Shown here: positions 54,841 through 63,869 of the stretch, piece by piece
How the letters are laid out: the number at the start of each line of letters is the position of its first letter
How positions within the stretch are numbered: position 1 is the stretch's first letter
NCBI RefSeq assembly: GCF_014397785.1
Contig: NZ_VZQQ01000009.1
Location: 206,610-270,609 of the forward strand
Source: Paraburkholderia podalyriae
Lineage (GTDB): Bacteria; Pseudomonadota; Gammaproteobacteria; Burkholderiales; Burkholderiaceae
Direction: 5' to 3'
DNA: 64,000 nt
Position numbers and translations under genes: made by a program
Notes under the pieces: model-generated
What the model saw: the letters and a program-made list of their open reading frames with translations, nothing else
What the model was told of the DNA's origin: nothing
Database searches by the model: none

Positions 54841-55614
54841 ATGTCTTTAATGAAGTTCCCTATTTTAATGGCCGCAGCCGTGGCCTGCAGTGTGGCTTCG
54901 TTTGCTGCACAAGCTGCTATCACCGTTACCGGTACGCGAGTCATATATCCGGCGCAAAACCGCGAAGTCAATGTTCGTTTGAACAATGTTGACAGCCATC
55001 CGGTCCTCGTCCAAGCATGGTTGGACGACGGCGATGCGGCAGCTGCACCGAATGAAATCAAGGTGCCGTTCACGTTGTTGCCGTCTGTATTTCGCGTCGA
55101 ACCTCACAGAGGTCAGGCTTTGCGCATCATGTTCGCGGGCGGCGACATGCCGAGCGACCGTGAATCCGTTTATTGGCTGAATGTTCTGGAAATTCCGCCG
55201 AAACCCAAGGATGCTGATGACCGGAACATGATCCAGCTCGCGTTCCGTACGCGTATCAAGATGTTCTACCGGCCCGCATCGTTGCTCGATGACCCAACTG
55301 CGGGGCGGGCTCAACTGAAGTGGCATGTCGAACCGGATGAAAAAGGTCAGAGCGTTGTTCGTCTGGACAACCCATCGCCCTACTACATTTCCGTCGGCTC
55401 GGCAGAAGTAGAAACGGCAGGCGGGAAGATCGCTCTTTTGCCCAATATGGCGGCACCGTTCGGGCACGTCGATCTCCGTCCACAAGATGGAAAGCTGGAT
55501 ATCAAAGTTCCTGCCACGGTTTCCTATACGGTTCTGAACGACTTCGGTACTGCGATCAAGGACTCGGCGGAAGTGGAAGTCGCACAAAACGCGAAAGCGC
55601 AAAAGAATCAATAA
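54841..55614 (+). CDS. periplasmic fimbrial chaperone (PapD/FimC family)
   Basis: From ATG 54841 (after GGAGG) the product has 257 residues. A signal peptide is followed by ITVTGTRVIYPAQNREVNVR, the first strands of the PapD fold. FRVEPHRGQALRIMF and ESVYWLNVLEIPPK contain the conserved Arg/Lys and the G1 strand that donates to pilins. The last third is the second Ig-like domain. It holds pilins in the periplasm and delivers them to the usher encoded next. Confidence 0.93.
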   Translation: MSLMKFPILMAAAVACSVASFAAQAAITVTGTRVIYPAQNREVNVRLNNVDSHPVLVQAWLDDGDAAAAPNEIKVPFTLLPSVFRVEPHRGQALRIMFAGGDMPSDRESVYWLNVLEIPPKPKDADDRNMIQLAFRTRIKMFYRPASLLDDPTAGRAQLKWHVEPDEKGQSVVRLDNPSPYYISVGSAEVETAGGKIALLPNMAAPFGHVDLRPQDGKLDIKVPATVSYTVLNDFGTAIKDSAEVEVAQNAKAQKNQ

Positions 55615-55634
55615 TCGGAATATGGGATGTCGGC

Positions 55635-58463
55635 GTGCGGAATAGTAAGGCGGCGGTTGAAACAGTATTCAGTAATGTCCCTTTCAGGTTTCATCCTCTG
55701 GCATGGGCGGCAATCGTAGCGTCGGGCTGGGTCTTTTCCGCGCATGCCGCGGTCGCGGCATGCGCCCCCGACTGGGCGGCAACGCCGTCCAATGACTGCT
55801 CGGAGTCCGGGTGGCCGAAACAGGCAGCCGGTGCCAACGGCGAAGCTGCGAGTACGGATGCGTTATCTACCACGCCGACATCCAATGCGCCCTCTGCCGA
55901 GGCTCCGCAAGAAGTTGAGTTCAATCCCGCATTCTTTACGGGTAACGTCGCCGATTTATCGCGCTATACGCGAGGCAATCCCGTTTCTCCCGGTGTTTAT
56001 CCGCTCGAACTGCTGGTCAACGGTAAAAAGCGTGGACGCTTCGATGTCCTGTTTCAGACAGTGCCGGGCTCGGATATCGCCGCGCCCTGCTTCACGATGT
56101 CTAGCCTGGACCGGGCTGGCGTAGATACCGAGCGCGTGATCCAGCGGCTGAAGGATGCTGGAAAGGGCGACTTTGACGATAGCGACGCATCATTGCAATG
56201 CGTCCCGCTGGTGGAAGCCATACCGGGATCGGCCGCATCGTTCAACACCGCGGATCTGCAACTCGATCTGTCGATCCCGCAGATTGAATTGCACAACGAG
56301 GCTGCGGGTTACGTCGATCCATCCCGTTGGGACAACGGGATCAACGCCGGCTTCGTGCAATACAGCCTCGCCAGTTATACGACTCACCAGAACAGCGGTG
56401 GTAGAGATTTCAGCAGTACCTACCTCGGTCTGCAAAGCGGATTCAACGTGAGCGGCTGGCGTTTCCGCCAGTGGTCCACGGCAAGCTGGCAGAGCCGGGC
56501 TTCCGACGCACACTGGCAAAGTGTCGCACTGTTTGCACAGCACGATGTCACTGCGCTTAAGAGTCAATTGACGATCGGCGACAGTTCGACGAGCGGTGAC
56601 GTCTTCGACTCATTCAACGTCCGCGGCGTCCAGCTATCGAGCGACGACCGCATGTTGCCGGATTCCATGCGCTCCTACGCGCCGGCTGTGCGTGGTATAG
56701 CTGAAACCAATGCGCGCATTGTCGTGCGCCAGAACAACATCATCGTGGCCGAGACCAGCGTGCCGCCGGGACCGTTTGAACTGAACGACCTGCCGGCCAC
56801 GGGTTATGGGGGCGACCTTCAGGTCACAATTACGGAATCCGACGGCCGTCAGCGGACATTTCTCGTGCCGTTTGCGTCCGTACCGCAGTTGCTGCGGCCC
56901 GGCGTTTCGCGTTTCAATCTGACGGCTGGTGTCTCTCGCGATACCGTGCTGGATAAACATCCGTGGGTGACGCAGGCAGTTTATCAGCGCGGCCTGACAA
57001 ACCTGTTGACCGGCTACACCGGCGCACAGTTTTCCGAGGGATACTGGGCTGGTCTGGTCGGTGTCGCGCTCAATACTCCGCTCGGTGCGTTCGCGCTTGA
57101 TGTAACGGCGGCGGGGACGAGTCTCCCCGGCGTGTCTGGTGGCCGTCCCGGTTACAGTACTCGCATCAGCTACAGCAAGCTTCTTCCGGGGCCGAACACG
57201 AATTTCTCCGTTGCGGCTTATCGCTACTCGACGGCGCGCTTCTACAGTCTGCGTGACGCAATGTACGCGCGCTATGGCTCGCGAGACACCTCGGGTCAGT
57301 ATGACTACCGCGCGCGCAGCCGTCTGCAGCTGAATATCAACCAACCAATCGGCGAGTCCAGTTCCTTTTACATTTCCGGCAGTTCGCAGAACTACTGGGG
57401 CGCTTCGAAGGGCTACGATCTTCAGTATCAGGTTGGCTTCAACAGCTCGTACAAGCGCGTGTCCTACTCGCTATATGCGCAACGCACGCGCCTGCAAGAT
57501 TCGCAGATCAGCACGCAGGTCGGTTTGAATCTCACGATTCCGTTGGGTAAGGTCGACTCGAACGCGCATCGTACGTTCGACTATCTGACTACGAATCTTT
57601 CGCGCAGCTCGAACGGGGACAGCACGATACAGGCCACGGCGTCGGGCAATACGACCGGAGCCACGCCGATCAACTACGGTGTCAATGCAGCGCGGATCGT
57701 CGCCAGCAAAGATCGGACCGTCTCCGCGGGCGGTTACGCGATCTACCGCACGCAGTTCGGTACCTACAACGGCAATGCGTCGATTAGCAATCAGACGCGT
57801 CAGGCCGCGTTTAACGCCGACGGCGCGGTCGTCATTCACAGTGGCGGCGTCACGCTGAGCCCGCCGCTTGGCCAGGCGTTCGCGATCGTCGAGGCGAAAG
57901 GAGCAAAGGGCGGCCGGATCATCAATGGCCAGGGGGCAAGGATTGACGACAACGGCTATGCCGTGGTGCCTTCGCTGATGCCATACCGCGTCAACACGGT
58001 CGCGCTGGATCCGAGCGACGTGCCGCTCGACGTTGAACTGGGTAACACGAGCGAGGAAGTCGTGCCGCGCGCGAATTCGCTCGTCAAGGTGAAGATCACG
58101 ACCACGCAGGGCACGCCGATTTTCGCCGAGGTCTCGAATCGCGAAGGCAAAGCCATGCCGATGGGCACCGAGCTATTCGACGAATCCGAGAAATCGGTGG
58201 GTATCGTCGGTCAGGGCGGCCTCGCGTACCTGCGCGGCCTCGAGCACGAGGGCAAGCTACTGGTGCGCTGGGGCAACGGCGCAGCGGAGCAGTGCGTGAT
58301 GCCCTACACGGTACCGGACGACGACAAGGCGGATAGCAGTCAGCACGCGGGAATCGTTGCGCGCATCAAGCTGAGCTGTGATCCGACGCTGGTCTGGTCT
58401 CCGCCCGTAAAGTCCGTTGCGCAACGTTCAGCGGGCGCAGCGCTTCTCAGTTCGCTTCGCTAA
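55635..58463 (+). CDS. outer-membrane fimbrial usher (PapC/FimD family)
   Basis: 942 residues, starting at GTG 55635 (20 bp after the chaperone stop). An extended N-terminal signal precedes the usher N-domain (VEFNPAFFTGNVADLSRYTR and GVYPLELLVNGKKRGRFDV). The barrel follows with the plug domain (MRSYAPAVRGIAETNARIVV, VPPGPFELNDLPATGYGGDL), then two C-terminal domains (GYAVVPSLMPYRVNTVALDP, GQGGLAYLRGLE). It forms the pore through which the fibre is built. A linker near 50-85 is longer and less conserved than in FimD. Confidence 0.94.
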   Translation: MRNSKAAVETVFSNVPFRFHPLAWAAIVASGWVFSAHAAVAACAPDWAATPSNDCSESGWPKQAAGANGEAASTDALSTTPTSNAPSAEAPQEVEFNPAFFTGNVADLSRYTRGNPVSPGVYPLELLVNGKKRGRFDVLFQTVPGSDIAAPCFTMSSLDRAGVDTERVIQRLKDAGKGDFDDSDASLQCVPLVEAIPGSAASFNTADLQLDLSIPQIELHNEAAGYVDPSRWDNGINAGFVQYSLASYTTHQNSGGRDFSSTYLGLQSGFNVSGWRFRQWSTASWQSRASDAHWQSVALFAQHDVTALKSQLTIGDSSTSGDVFDSFNVRGVQLSSDDRMLPDSMRSYAPAVRGIAETNARIVVRQNNIIVAETSVPPGPFELNDLPATGYGGDLQVTITESDGRQRTFLVPFASVPQLLRPGVSRFNLTAGVSRDTVLDKHPWVTQAVYQRGLTNLLTGYTGAQFSEGYWAGLVGVALNTPLGAFALDVTAAGTSLPGVSGGRPGYSTRISYSKLLPGPNTNFSVAAYRYSTARFYSLRDAMYARYGSRDTSGQYDYRARSRLQLNINQPIGESSSFYISGSSQNYWGASKGYDLQYQVGFNSSYKRVSYSLYAQRTRLQDSQISTQVGLNLTIPLGKVDSNAHRTFDYLTTNLSRSSNGDSTIQATASGNTTGATPINYGVNAARIVASKDRTVSAGGYAIYRTQFGTYNGNASISNQTRQAAFNADGAVVIHSGGVTLSPPLGQAFAIVEAKGAKGGRIINGQGARIDDNGYAVVPSLMPYRVNTVALDPSDVPLDVELGNTSEEVVPRANSLVKVKITTTQGTPIFAEVSNREGKAMPMGTELFDESEKSVGIVGQGGLAYLRGLEHEGKLLVRWGNGAAEQCVMPYTVPDDDKADSSQHAGIVARIKLSCDPTLVWSPPVKSVAQRSAGAALLSSLR

Positions 58464-58536
58464 AGTGCGAAAGCCGATGTCTGGTCAACTCCAGCGCTGC
58501 GGCCCTGAAGATTCCGCCGACAGTGGAGGTCAGAAA

Positions 58537-59097
58537 ATGAAAAATATTTGTAGATACATTCGGATCGCCGGACTAATTTCCGGAGTGACCGCGAGTGCGC
58601 TGTTGGGATCAATTTGCGCGCATGCGCAACGCTCGCCCTCAGTCACGCTCAATTTTAGCGGCACCTACAACGCGATGACGTGTCCGCTGGTCAGTTCGCC
58701 TGACATGACGGTCACGTTGCCGACGCTTTCGACGCAATCGCTGCCGGCGGCCGGAGTGGTAGCTGGCTCAAAGGTCTTCACCATCACGATGCAATGCGCG
58801 AGCGGCGTGACGGGTGCGCGCGTGTATTTCGAGAGCGGTTCGTCGACTGATCCCAACACGGGCAATCTGGACCTGCAGAACGTGAGCGGCACGACATCGG
58901 CAACGAATGTGCAGGTCATGCTGGCCAATGCGAACGGATCGCGGATCAAGGTCGGCGACCGATCCACGATGAATATCATTCCCATCACGTCCACGGATCC
59001 GATGCCGGTGGATTTCATTGCCAGCTATTACGCGACCGGGCGAGCCACTGCCGGTACGGTCAATACATTCGTCACCTATGTCGTCGAAATGCTCTGA
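58537..59097 (+). CDS. second fimbrial subunit
   Basis: About 186 residues from ATG 58537, just after GGAGGT; the frame from 58417 overlaps the usher and is rejected. A signal peptide ends GSICAHA; the mature chain SVTLNFSGTYNAMTCPLVSS shows the same fold as the first pilin, with a Cys pair (TCPL and MQCASG) and a C-terminal strand TAGTVNTFVTYVVEML. At this length it has no extra lectin domain, so it is a minor or tip subunit, not a two-domain adhesin. Its stop is 24 bp before the T6SS gene tssL. Confidence 0.88.
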   Translation: MKNICRYIRIAGLISGVTASALLGSICAHAQRSPSVTLNFSGTYNAMTCPLVSSPDMTVTLPTLSTQSLPAAGVVAGSKVFTITMQCASGVTGARVYFESGSSTDPNTGNLDLQNVSGTTSATNVQVMLANANGSRIKVGDRSTMNIIPITSTDPMPVDFIASYYATGRATAGTVNTFVTYVVEML

Positions 59098-59121
59098 CGT
59101 TGCCGCCGGCAATACGTTTTT

Positions 59122-59832
59122 ATGATGTCTGACTCAACGGCCGCACTGATGCGACCGACTGCTCTGCATGCGGCACTGCTGTCCAACGGCGCGGAGATCC
59201 CGGCTATTCCTTTTTGGCGTGCGCGTTGTGGAACGTTGGTCGAGACGCTACAGCAGGAAATGCAGGATCGGACCTTTCCGGCAACCGATATCCAGGAAAT
59301 CAGCCTCGCACAATGCGTTTTGCTGGACGAGCTGACGTTGCATGCATTGCCCTCCAGGCAACACGAGGAATGGTTGCGTGACCCGCTGCAGATGCGTTTT
59401 CATCGCGTGCGCGATGGCGCCGCGCGGGTATGGGAACGGATCGACGCGTTGGTGGACGGCGGCCATCAGGACCTCGCCAGACTCAAGTTCTACAGCATGT
59501 TGCTGGGACTGGGCTTCGACGGGGGACGAGAAGACGCCAATGAACATCTAGAACGTGCGAAATCGGCGTTGAACAGGCATACGCGAGATAAGGCGGTGTT
59601 ATCCAAATCCGACTCATCGCAGACTGCCATGATAAGGACGAGTTCGATTCGGCCGCCGTGCATGTCACGCATGTCACGCATTAGCACGATCACGGGCGCG
59701 GCCGTTGCTGGTGCGATTGCGGTCGCGTCACTATGGGCGGCGTTCGACCTTAGTCCGGAAGTTCAGACACGTCGCTTGCCCCAGACGTCGTCGCAGCAGA
59801 GCAATCCTGGCCAGAGGGAGCGTTCGCAATGA
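59122..59832 (+). CDS. tssL: type VI secretion TssL/DotU-family protein
   Basis: 236 residues (a second ATG at 59125 is equally possible). The N-terminal cytoplasmic domain fits DotU/TssL: IPFWRARCGTLVETLQQEM, ISLAQCVLLDELTLHALPSR, DPLQMRFHRVRDGAARVWER and KFYSMLLGLGFDGGRED. A single span (ITGAAVAGAIAVASLWAAF, about 188-206) follows, with a short tail. TssL belongs to the inner-membrane part of the T6SS membrane complex. Its stop overlaps the next gene as ATGA. No peptidoglycan-binding domain is attached here; it is found on the next gene product instead. Confidence 0.88.
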   Translation: MMSDSTAALMRPTALHAALLSNGAEIPAIPFWRARCGTLVETLQQEMQDRTFPATDIQEISLAQCVLLDELTLHALPSRQHEEWLRDPLQMRFHRVRDGAARVWERIDALVDGGHQDLARLKFYSMLLGLGFDGGREDANEHLERAKSALNRHTRDKAVLSKSDSSQTAMIRTSSIRPPCMSRMSRISTITGAAVAGAIAVASLWAAFDLSPEVQTRRLPQTSSQQSNPGQRERSQ

Positions 59833-61502
59833 CTTCTGTAGACCGCTACCTGGCGGCGCTGATCTGGATCGTTGTCTGCGTAGCTGGCCTGATATGGGTA
59901 TGTTTGCCGCTTGCCCTCCACCCTTGGTGGGCAGTTGCGCTCAGCCTTGTTGTGTTGACGGCGGTGGGCGCCGCAGTTTTGCTTACTTGCGGGCGATCGA
60001 ATGCGACCCGCGAGGGCCAGGACGTTCAGCGTGGGACCGTGCGTGAGTTGCCGATTGTTCTCGTGGTCGGACCGCACGCAGGTGCGTTGTTCGCACGTGA
60101 TGGGCAATCATCCACGCTGCGCCGCAACGATGATGCCGTGTGGATGCCTGTCCGGACCCCGGAAGCGCTCGCCGGCGTGATGGCCACGGTGTTGGAGTCG
60201 CATCGACGTTCGCCGGATGCCGTTTTGATGCCCGTTGTTCCCGACGGTGAGTGCGACGACGCGGTGATTCGCCGCGAATTTTCCAGCTGGAAGCATGAAC
60301 TCCATGCGAGTATCGGTCCCAAGGGGTTCGTCTTACCCTGTTATATCGCGATATACGCGTATCTCGGTGCGAATGGCGACCAGGGTGTGAAACCGGTCTG
60401 GTTCGGCGATGCCATCGATATATCGACAATGTACCCCGCGACCGGAACCGCACGGCAACACGTGCAAGCGCTCAGGCAACAGCTGGACCAGGCATGGCTC
60501 GCTGTCGCACAACCGGAACGTGCGTCGCGCGCTGGATTGGGGCATGCAGTGGTCGACTGGCTAGAAGATGCGGCGCTGTTATCGATCCTTTCATCGCTCG
60601 CGAGCACCGCGCCATTCTCGCTGCGCGGCTTGCTGTTGGCCGACATCGGACACTCGCCGATACGCGCCGGCGCGTGGATGCGATGGTTGACCGGCAAGAC
60701 CGGGCTGCGCCTGTCGCTGACGACGTCTAAGGCGCGACCGAAGCCGCTGTCTCTGCCTTTGCTCGCGACCGTCGCGCGGAACGAGAGCCTCCGGGTTTCG
60801 AAGAGCGGGTGGGTCCGGTCGCAGACCGTAACGCTGCACGCGGTGGCTGCCTCGGCCGTCGTCTTGATGGTATCGATCGGTGTATCGGCGTGGTCGAACG
60901 GCGGGTTGGTCGCGCGAGTCGCCAACGGTGTCGAGGTCGGCACGCATATATCCACAGCTCGCGCGGATGGGGAGCGTGAGGAATCGTTGCACAGACGATC
61001 CGCGGAGCTGGCTCGCTATGCGAGCGACAGTGCAACGACCGGACTCGGCTGGGGCCTGTATCGAAGCGATCTGTTGCAAGTCGCGCTTGAACGGGTGAGC
61101 GCGACATGGCACTCACCGTCGATCGCCGCGCCTTCGCCACCGTCCGCTGTGACGATCGACAACCTCGCGTTGTTCGACAGCGGCAAGGCGACGCTGAAAT
61201 CAGAAGCAGAGCCACGGCTCAAAGGTGTTCTCGATCTGATTCGCGCGAATCCGGACAAGCGGATTCTTATCGCGGGTCACACCGATAACGTCGGCCCCGG
61301 CGCCGCGAATCAAAAGCTTTCCGAGGCACGCGCGCAGGCCATCCGCGATTGGTTGGTCAATACTGCTCTGGTGACCGTCACACGTTTCGCAATTCAGGGT
61401 TATGGCGATACGCGGCCGATTGCTGGCAACGAAAGTAGTCAGGGGCGCGAGATGAATCGTCGTGTCGAAATTTCTCTTATTCCCGACTCAGGCACGCACT
61501 AA
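59829..61502 (+). CDS. TssM-like N-terminal domain fused to OmpA C-terminal domain
   Basis: 557 residues. Two spans (about 8-29 and 33-53), a cytoplasmic domain (about 54-330), a third span (about 336-356), a periplasmic part, and an OmpA/MotB peptidoglycan-binding domain from about 440 (ITIDNLALF-like strand, LIAGHTDNVGPGAANQKLSE, GYGDTRPIAGNES). The front resembles the three-span inner-membrane part of TssM/IcmF. RELPIVLVVGPHAGALF sits where TssM has its nucleotide motif, but the GxxGSGKT residues are absent. It is far shorter than TssM (over 1,100 residues). With tssL it may form a compact membrane anchor; whether a full tssM exists beyond the window is unknown. Confidence 0.75.
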   Translation: MTSVDRYLAALIWIVVCVAGLIWVCLPLALHPWWAVALSLVVLTAVGAAVLLTCGRSNATREGQDVQRGTVRELPIVLVVGPHAGALFARDGQSSTLRRNDDAVWMPVRTPEALAGVMATVLESHRRSPDAVLMPVVPDGECDDAVIRREFSSWKHELHASIGPKGFVLPCYIAIYAYLGANGDQGVKPVWFGDAIDISTMYPATGTARQHVQALRQQLDQAWLAVAQPERASRAGLGHAVVDWLEDAALLSILSSLASTAPFSLRGLLLADIGHSPIRAGAWMRWLTGKTGLRLSLTTSKARPKPLSLPLLATVARNESLRVSKSGWVRSQTVTLHAVAASAVVLMVSIGVSAWSNGGLVARVANGVEVGTHISTARADGEREESLHRRSAELARYASDSATTGLGWGLYRSDLLQVALERVSATWHSPSIAAPSPPSAVTIDNLALFDSGKATLKSEAEPRLKGVLDLIRANPDKRILIAGHTDNVGPGAANQKLSEARAQAIRDWLVNTALVTVTRFAIQGYGDTRPIAGNESSQGREMNRRVEISLIPDSGTH

Positions 61503-61714
61503 AAAGTACTCGTCGCGGGTAGCCCGCTGGCTGCCTCCGCTCGCGACACGCCAAACCGGCAATTCATTCGTGAGAACGAGACCGACTTTTTGGGCAAGCG
61601 CCCATATCGCTACGCTGGTTCGGAACATAAGATCACCAGGTTGCGGATTTCCTGCGCGAAAGCTAGCGGTATCGCCGCTTTTTCTTTTACTTGAGCGAAT
61701 AACGTCAGAGCACC

Positions 61715-62248
61715 ATGTCGGCTTCTAACAGTTCTCAGAAATTCATCGCACGTAATCGTGCTCCCCGCGTCCAGATCGAATACGACGTCGAAATATACGG
61801 TTCAGAAAAGCGAGTCGAACTCCCGTTCGTGATGGGCGTCCTCGCAGACTTGTCGGGCAAGCCGCTCGAACCGCTACCCGCCGTCGGCGACCGCAAGTTC
61901 TTCAATATCGACATCGAAAACTTCGATGAGCGGATGAAGGCCATGAAACCGCGTGTCGCGTTCTCGGTGCCTAACACGCTGACGAACGAAGGTCATCTGA
62001 TGGTCGATATCACGTTCGAAAGCATGGACGACTTTTCGCCCGCGGCCGTCGCGAAAAAGGTTGGCGCACTGTCGCAGCTGCTCGAGGCGCGTACGCAACT
62101 CGCCAATCTGCAAACATACATGGATGGTAAAAGTGGCGCGGAAAGCCTGGTCAGCAAGGTGTTGAAAGACCCTGCGTTGCTCGAAGCGCTCGCAAAGGCG
62201 CCGAAGCCGCAAGCGGCCTCCACCGACGAGCCGATGACCAACGAATAA
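61715..62248 (+). CDS. tssB: T6SS contractile sheath small subunit TssB
   Basis: This 177-residue protein shows the TssB/VipA/IglA pattern: SQKFIARNRAPRVQIEYDVE, ELPFVMGVLADLSGK, KFFNIDIENFDERMKAMKPR and MVDITFESMDDFSPAAVAKK. It polymerises with TssC into the tail sheath. The gene stands 212 bp after the OmpA-fused gene, so it may have its own promoter, and 42 bp before tssC. Confidence 0.97.
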   Translation: MSASNSSQKFIARNRAPRVQIEYDVEIYGSEKRVELPFVMGVLADLSGKPLEPLPAVGDRKFFNIDIENFDERMKAMKPRVAFSVPNTLTNEGHLMVDITFESMDDFSPAAVAKKVGALSQLLEARTQLANLQTYMDGKSGAESLVSKVLKDPALLEALAKAPKPQAASTDEPMTNE

Positions 62249-62290
62249 TTCTGCTTTCGGCACGAAAGCACAGCCTGAATCAATGGGGAA

Positions 62291-63796
62291 ATGATGGCCG
62301 AACTTCAAGCGAATACGCACACCAAGGCAACGGCGAGCGTCACCGATCAGTCCGATTTCAACGCGCTCCTGTCGCGCGAATTCAAGCCCAAAACGGAGCG
62401 CGCACGCGAGGCTGTCGAGGGCGCTGTCCGGACGCTCGCTCAGCAAGCGCTGCTCACGTCGGTCACGGTGTCCGACGACGCGTACAAGAACATAGAGTCA
62501 ATTATTGGCGAGATCGATCGCAAATTATCCGAACAGATCAACCTGATTCTCCACCACGAAGATTTTCAGCGTCTTGAAAGCGCATGGCGTGGACTTCATC
62601 ACCTCGTCACGAACACTGAAACGGATGAGAAGCTGAAGATCCGCTTCATGGATGCGTCGAAAGACGACCTGCGTCGCACCATGAAGCGCTATAAAGGGAT
62701 TGCATGGGACCAGAGTCCGTTCTTCAAGCAGATCTACGAGGAAGAGTACGGGCAATTGGGTGGCGAGCCGTATGGCTGTCTCGTCGCCGACTACTACTTC
62801 GACCACACGCCGGCTGATGTCGATTTGCTTGGCTCGATTGCAAAGGTGGCGGCGGCGTCGCATGCGCCGTTTATTACGGGCGCGGCGCCGTCCGTGCTGC
62901 AGATGGACTCGTGGCAGGAGCTCGCGAACCCGCGCGACCTGACGAAGATCTTCACGCAAAACCTCGAATACGCGCCGTGGAACTCGCTGCGCAACTCGGA
63001 AGACTCGCGCTATATCGGGCTTGCAATGCCGCGTTTCCTCGCGCGTCTGCCGTACGGTGTCAAGACGAATCCGGTCGACGAATTCAATTTCGAAGAAGCG
63101 ACCGACGGTTCCGATCATCGTCGTTACGTGTGGTCGAACGCGGCCTACGCAATGGCGGTGAACATCAACCGGTCGTTCAAGCACTACGGCTGGTGCACGC
63201 TGATTCGCGGCGTGGAAAGCGGTGGTGTCGTCGAAAACCTGCCGTGCCACACGTTCCCGACCGATGACGGCGGCATCGACATGAAGTGCCCGACGGAAAT
63301 TGCGATCTCCGACCGTCGCGAAGCGGAATTGTCGAAGAGTGGTTTCATGCCACTCATTCACCGCAAGAACACCGAGTACGCGGCGTTCATCGGCGCACAG
63401 TCGTTGCAGAAACCGGTCGAGTACCACGATCCCGACGCGACTGCGAACGCGAATCTGTCGGCGCGTCTTCCGTATCTGTTCGCATGCTCACGCTTTGCTC
63501 ATTACCTGAAGTGCATCGTGCGCGACAAGATCGGCGCGTTCAAGGAGCGTGACGAAATGCAGCAATGGCTCAACGAATGGGTCATGAACTACGTTGACGC
63601 CGATCCGGGGAATTCGTCGCAGGAAACCAAGGCGCGTCGACCGCTGGCAGCGGCCGAAGTGGTCGTCGAGGACGTCGAGGGAAATCCGGGGTATTACCAG
63701 GCGAAATTCTTCCTGCGTCCGCATTTCCAACTCGAAGGTCTGACGGTGTCTTTGCGTCTCGTCGCAAAGCTGCCCCTCGTGAAGGAAGCGGCCTGA
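62291..63796 (+). CDS. tssC: T6SS contractile sheath large subunit TssC
   Basis: The product has 501 residues; ATG 62294 is an equally good start (two ATG codons in tandem after GGGGAA). Conserved TssC/VipB segments are RLESAWRGLHHLVTNTETDE, EEYGQLGGEPYGCLVADYYF, FITGAAPSVLQMDSW and LPCHTFPTDDGGIDMKCPTE, ending with RPHFQLEGLTVSLRLVAKLP. The length is normal. It is intact, but an IS30-family element begins about 100 bp downstream, where hcp or tssE would be expected. Confidence 0.97.
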   Translation: MMAELQANTHTKATASVTDQSDFNALLSREFKPKTERAREAVEGAVRTLAQQALLTSVTVSDDAYKNIESIIGEIDRKLSEQINLILHHEDFQRLESAWRGLHHLVTNTETDEKLKIRFMDASKDDLRRTMKRYKGIAWDQSPFFKQIYEEEYGQLGGEPYGCLVADYYFDHTPADVDLLGSIAKVAAASHAPFITGAAPSVLQMDSWQELANPRDLTKIFTQNLEYAPWNSLRNSEDSRYIGLAMPRFLARLPYGVKTNPVDEFNFEEATDGSDHRRYVWSNAAYAMAVNINRSFKHYGWCTLIRGVESGGVVENLPCHTFPTDDGGIDMKCPTEIAISDRREAELSKSGFMPLIHRKNTEYAAFIGAQSLQKPVEYHDPDATANANLSARLPYLFACSRFAHYLKCIVRDKIGAFKERDEMQQWLNEWVMNYVDADPGNSSQETKARRPLAAAEVVVEDVEGNPGYYQAKFFLRPHFQLEGLTVSLRLVAKLPLVKEAA

Positions 63797-63869
63797 TCTG
63801 GCGTCTACCGTTTATTCGGTGATTGAGCGACGGACAGGCGCTCACTAAACATGCCTGACTTTCATTGAG

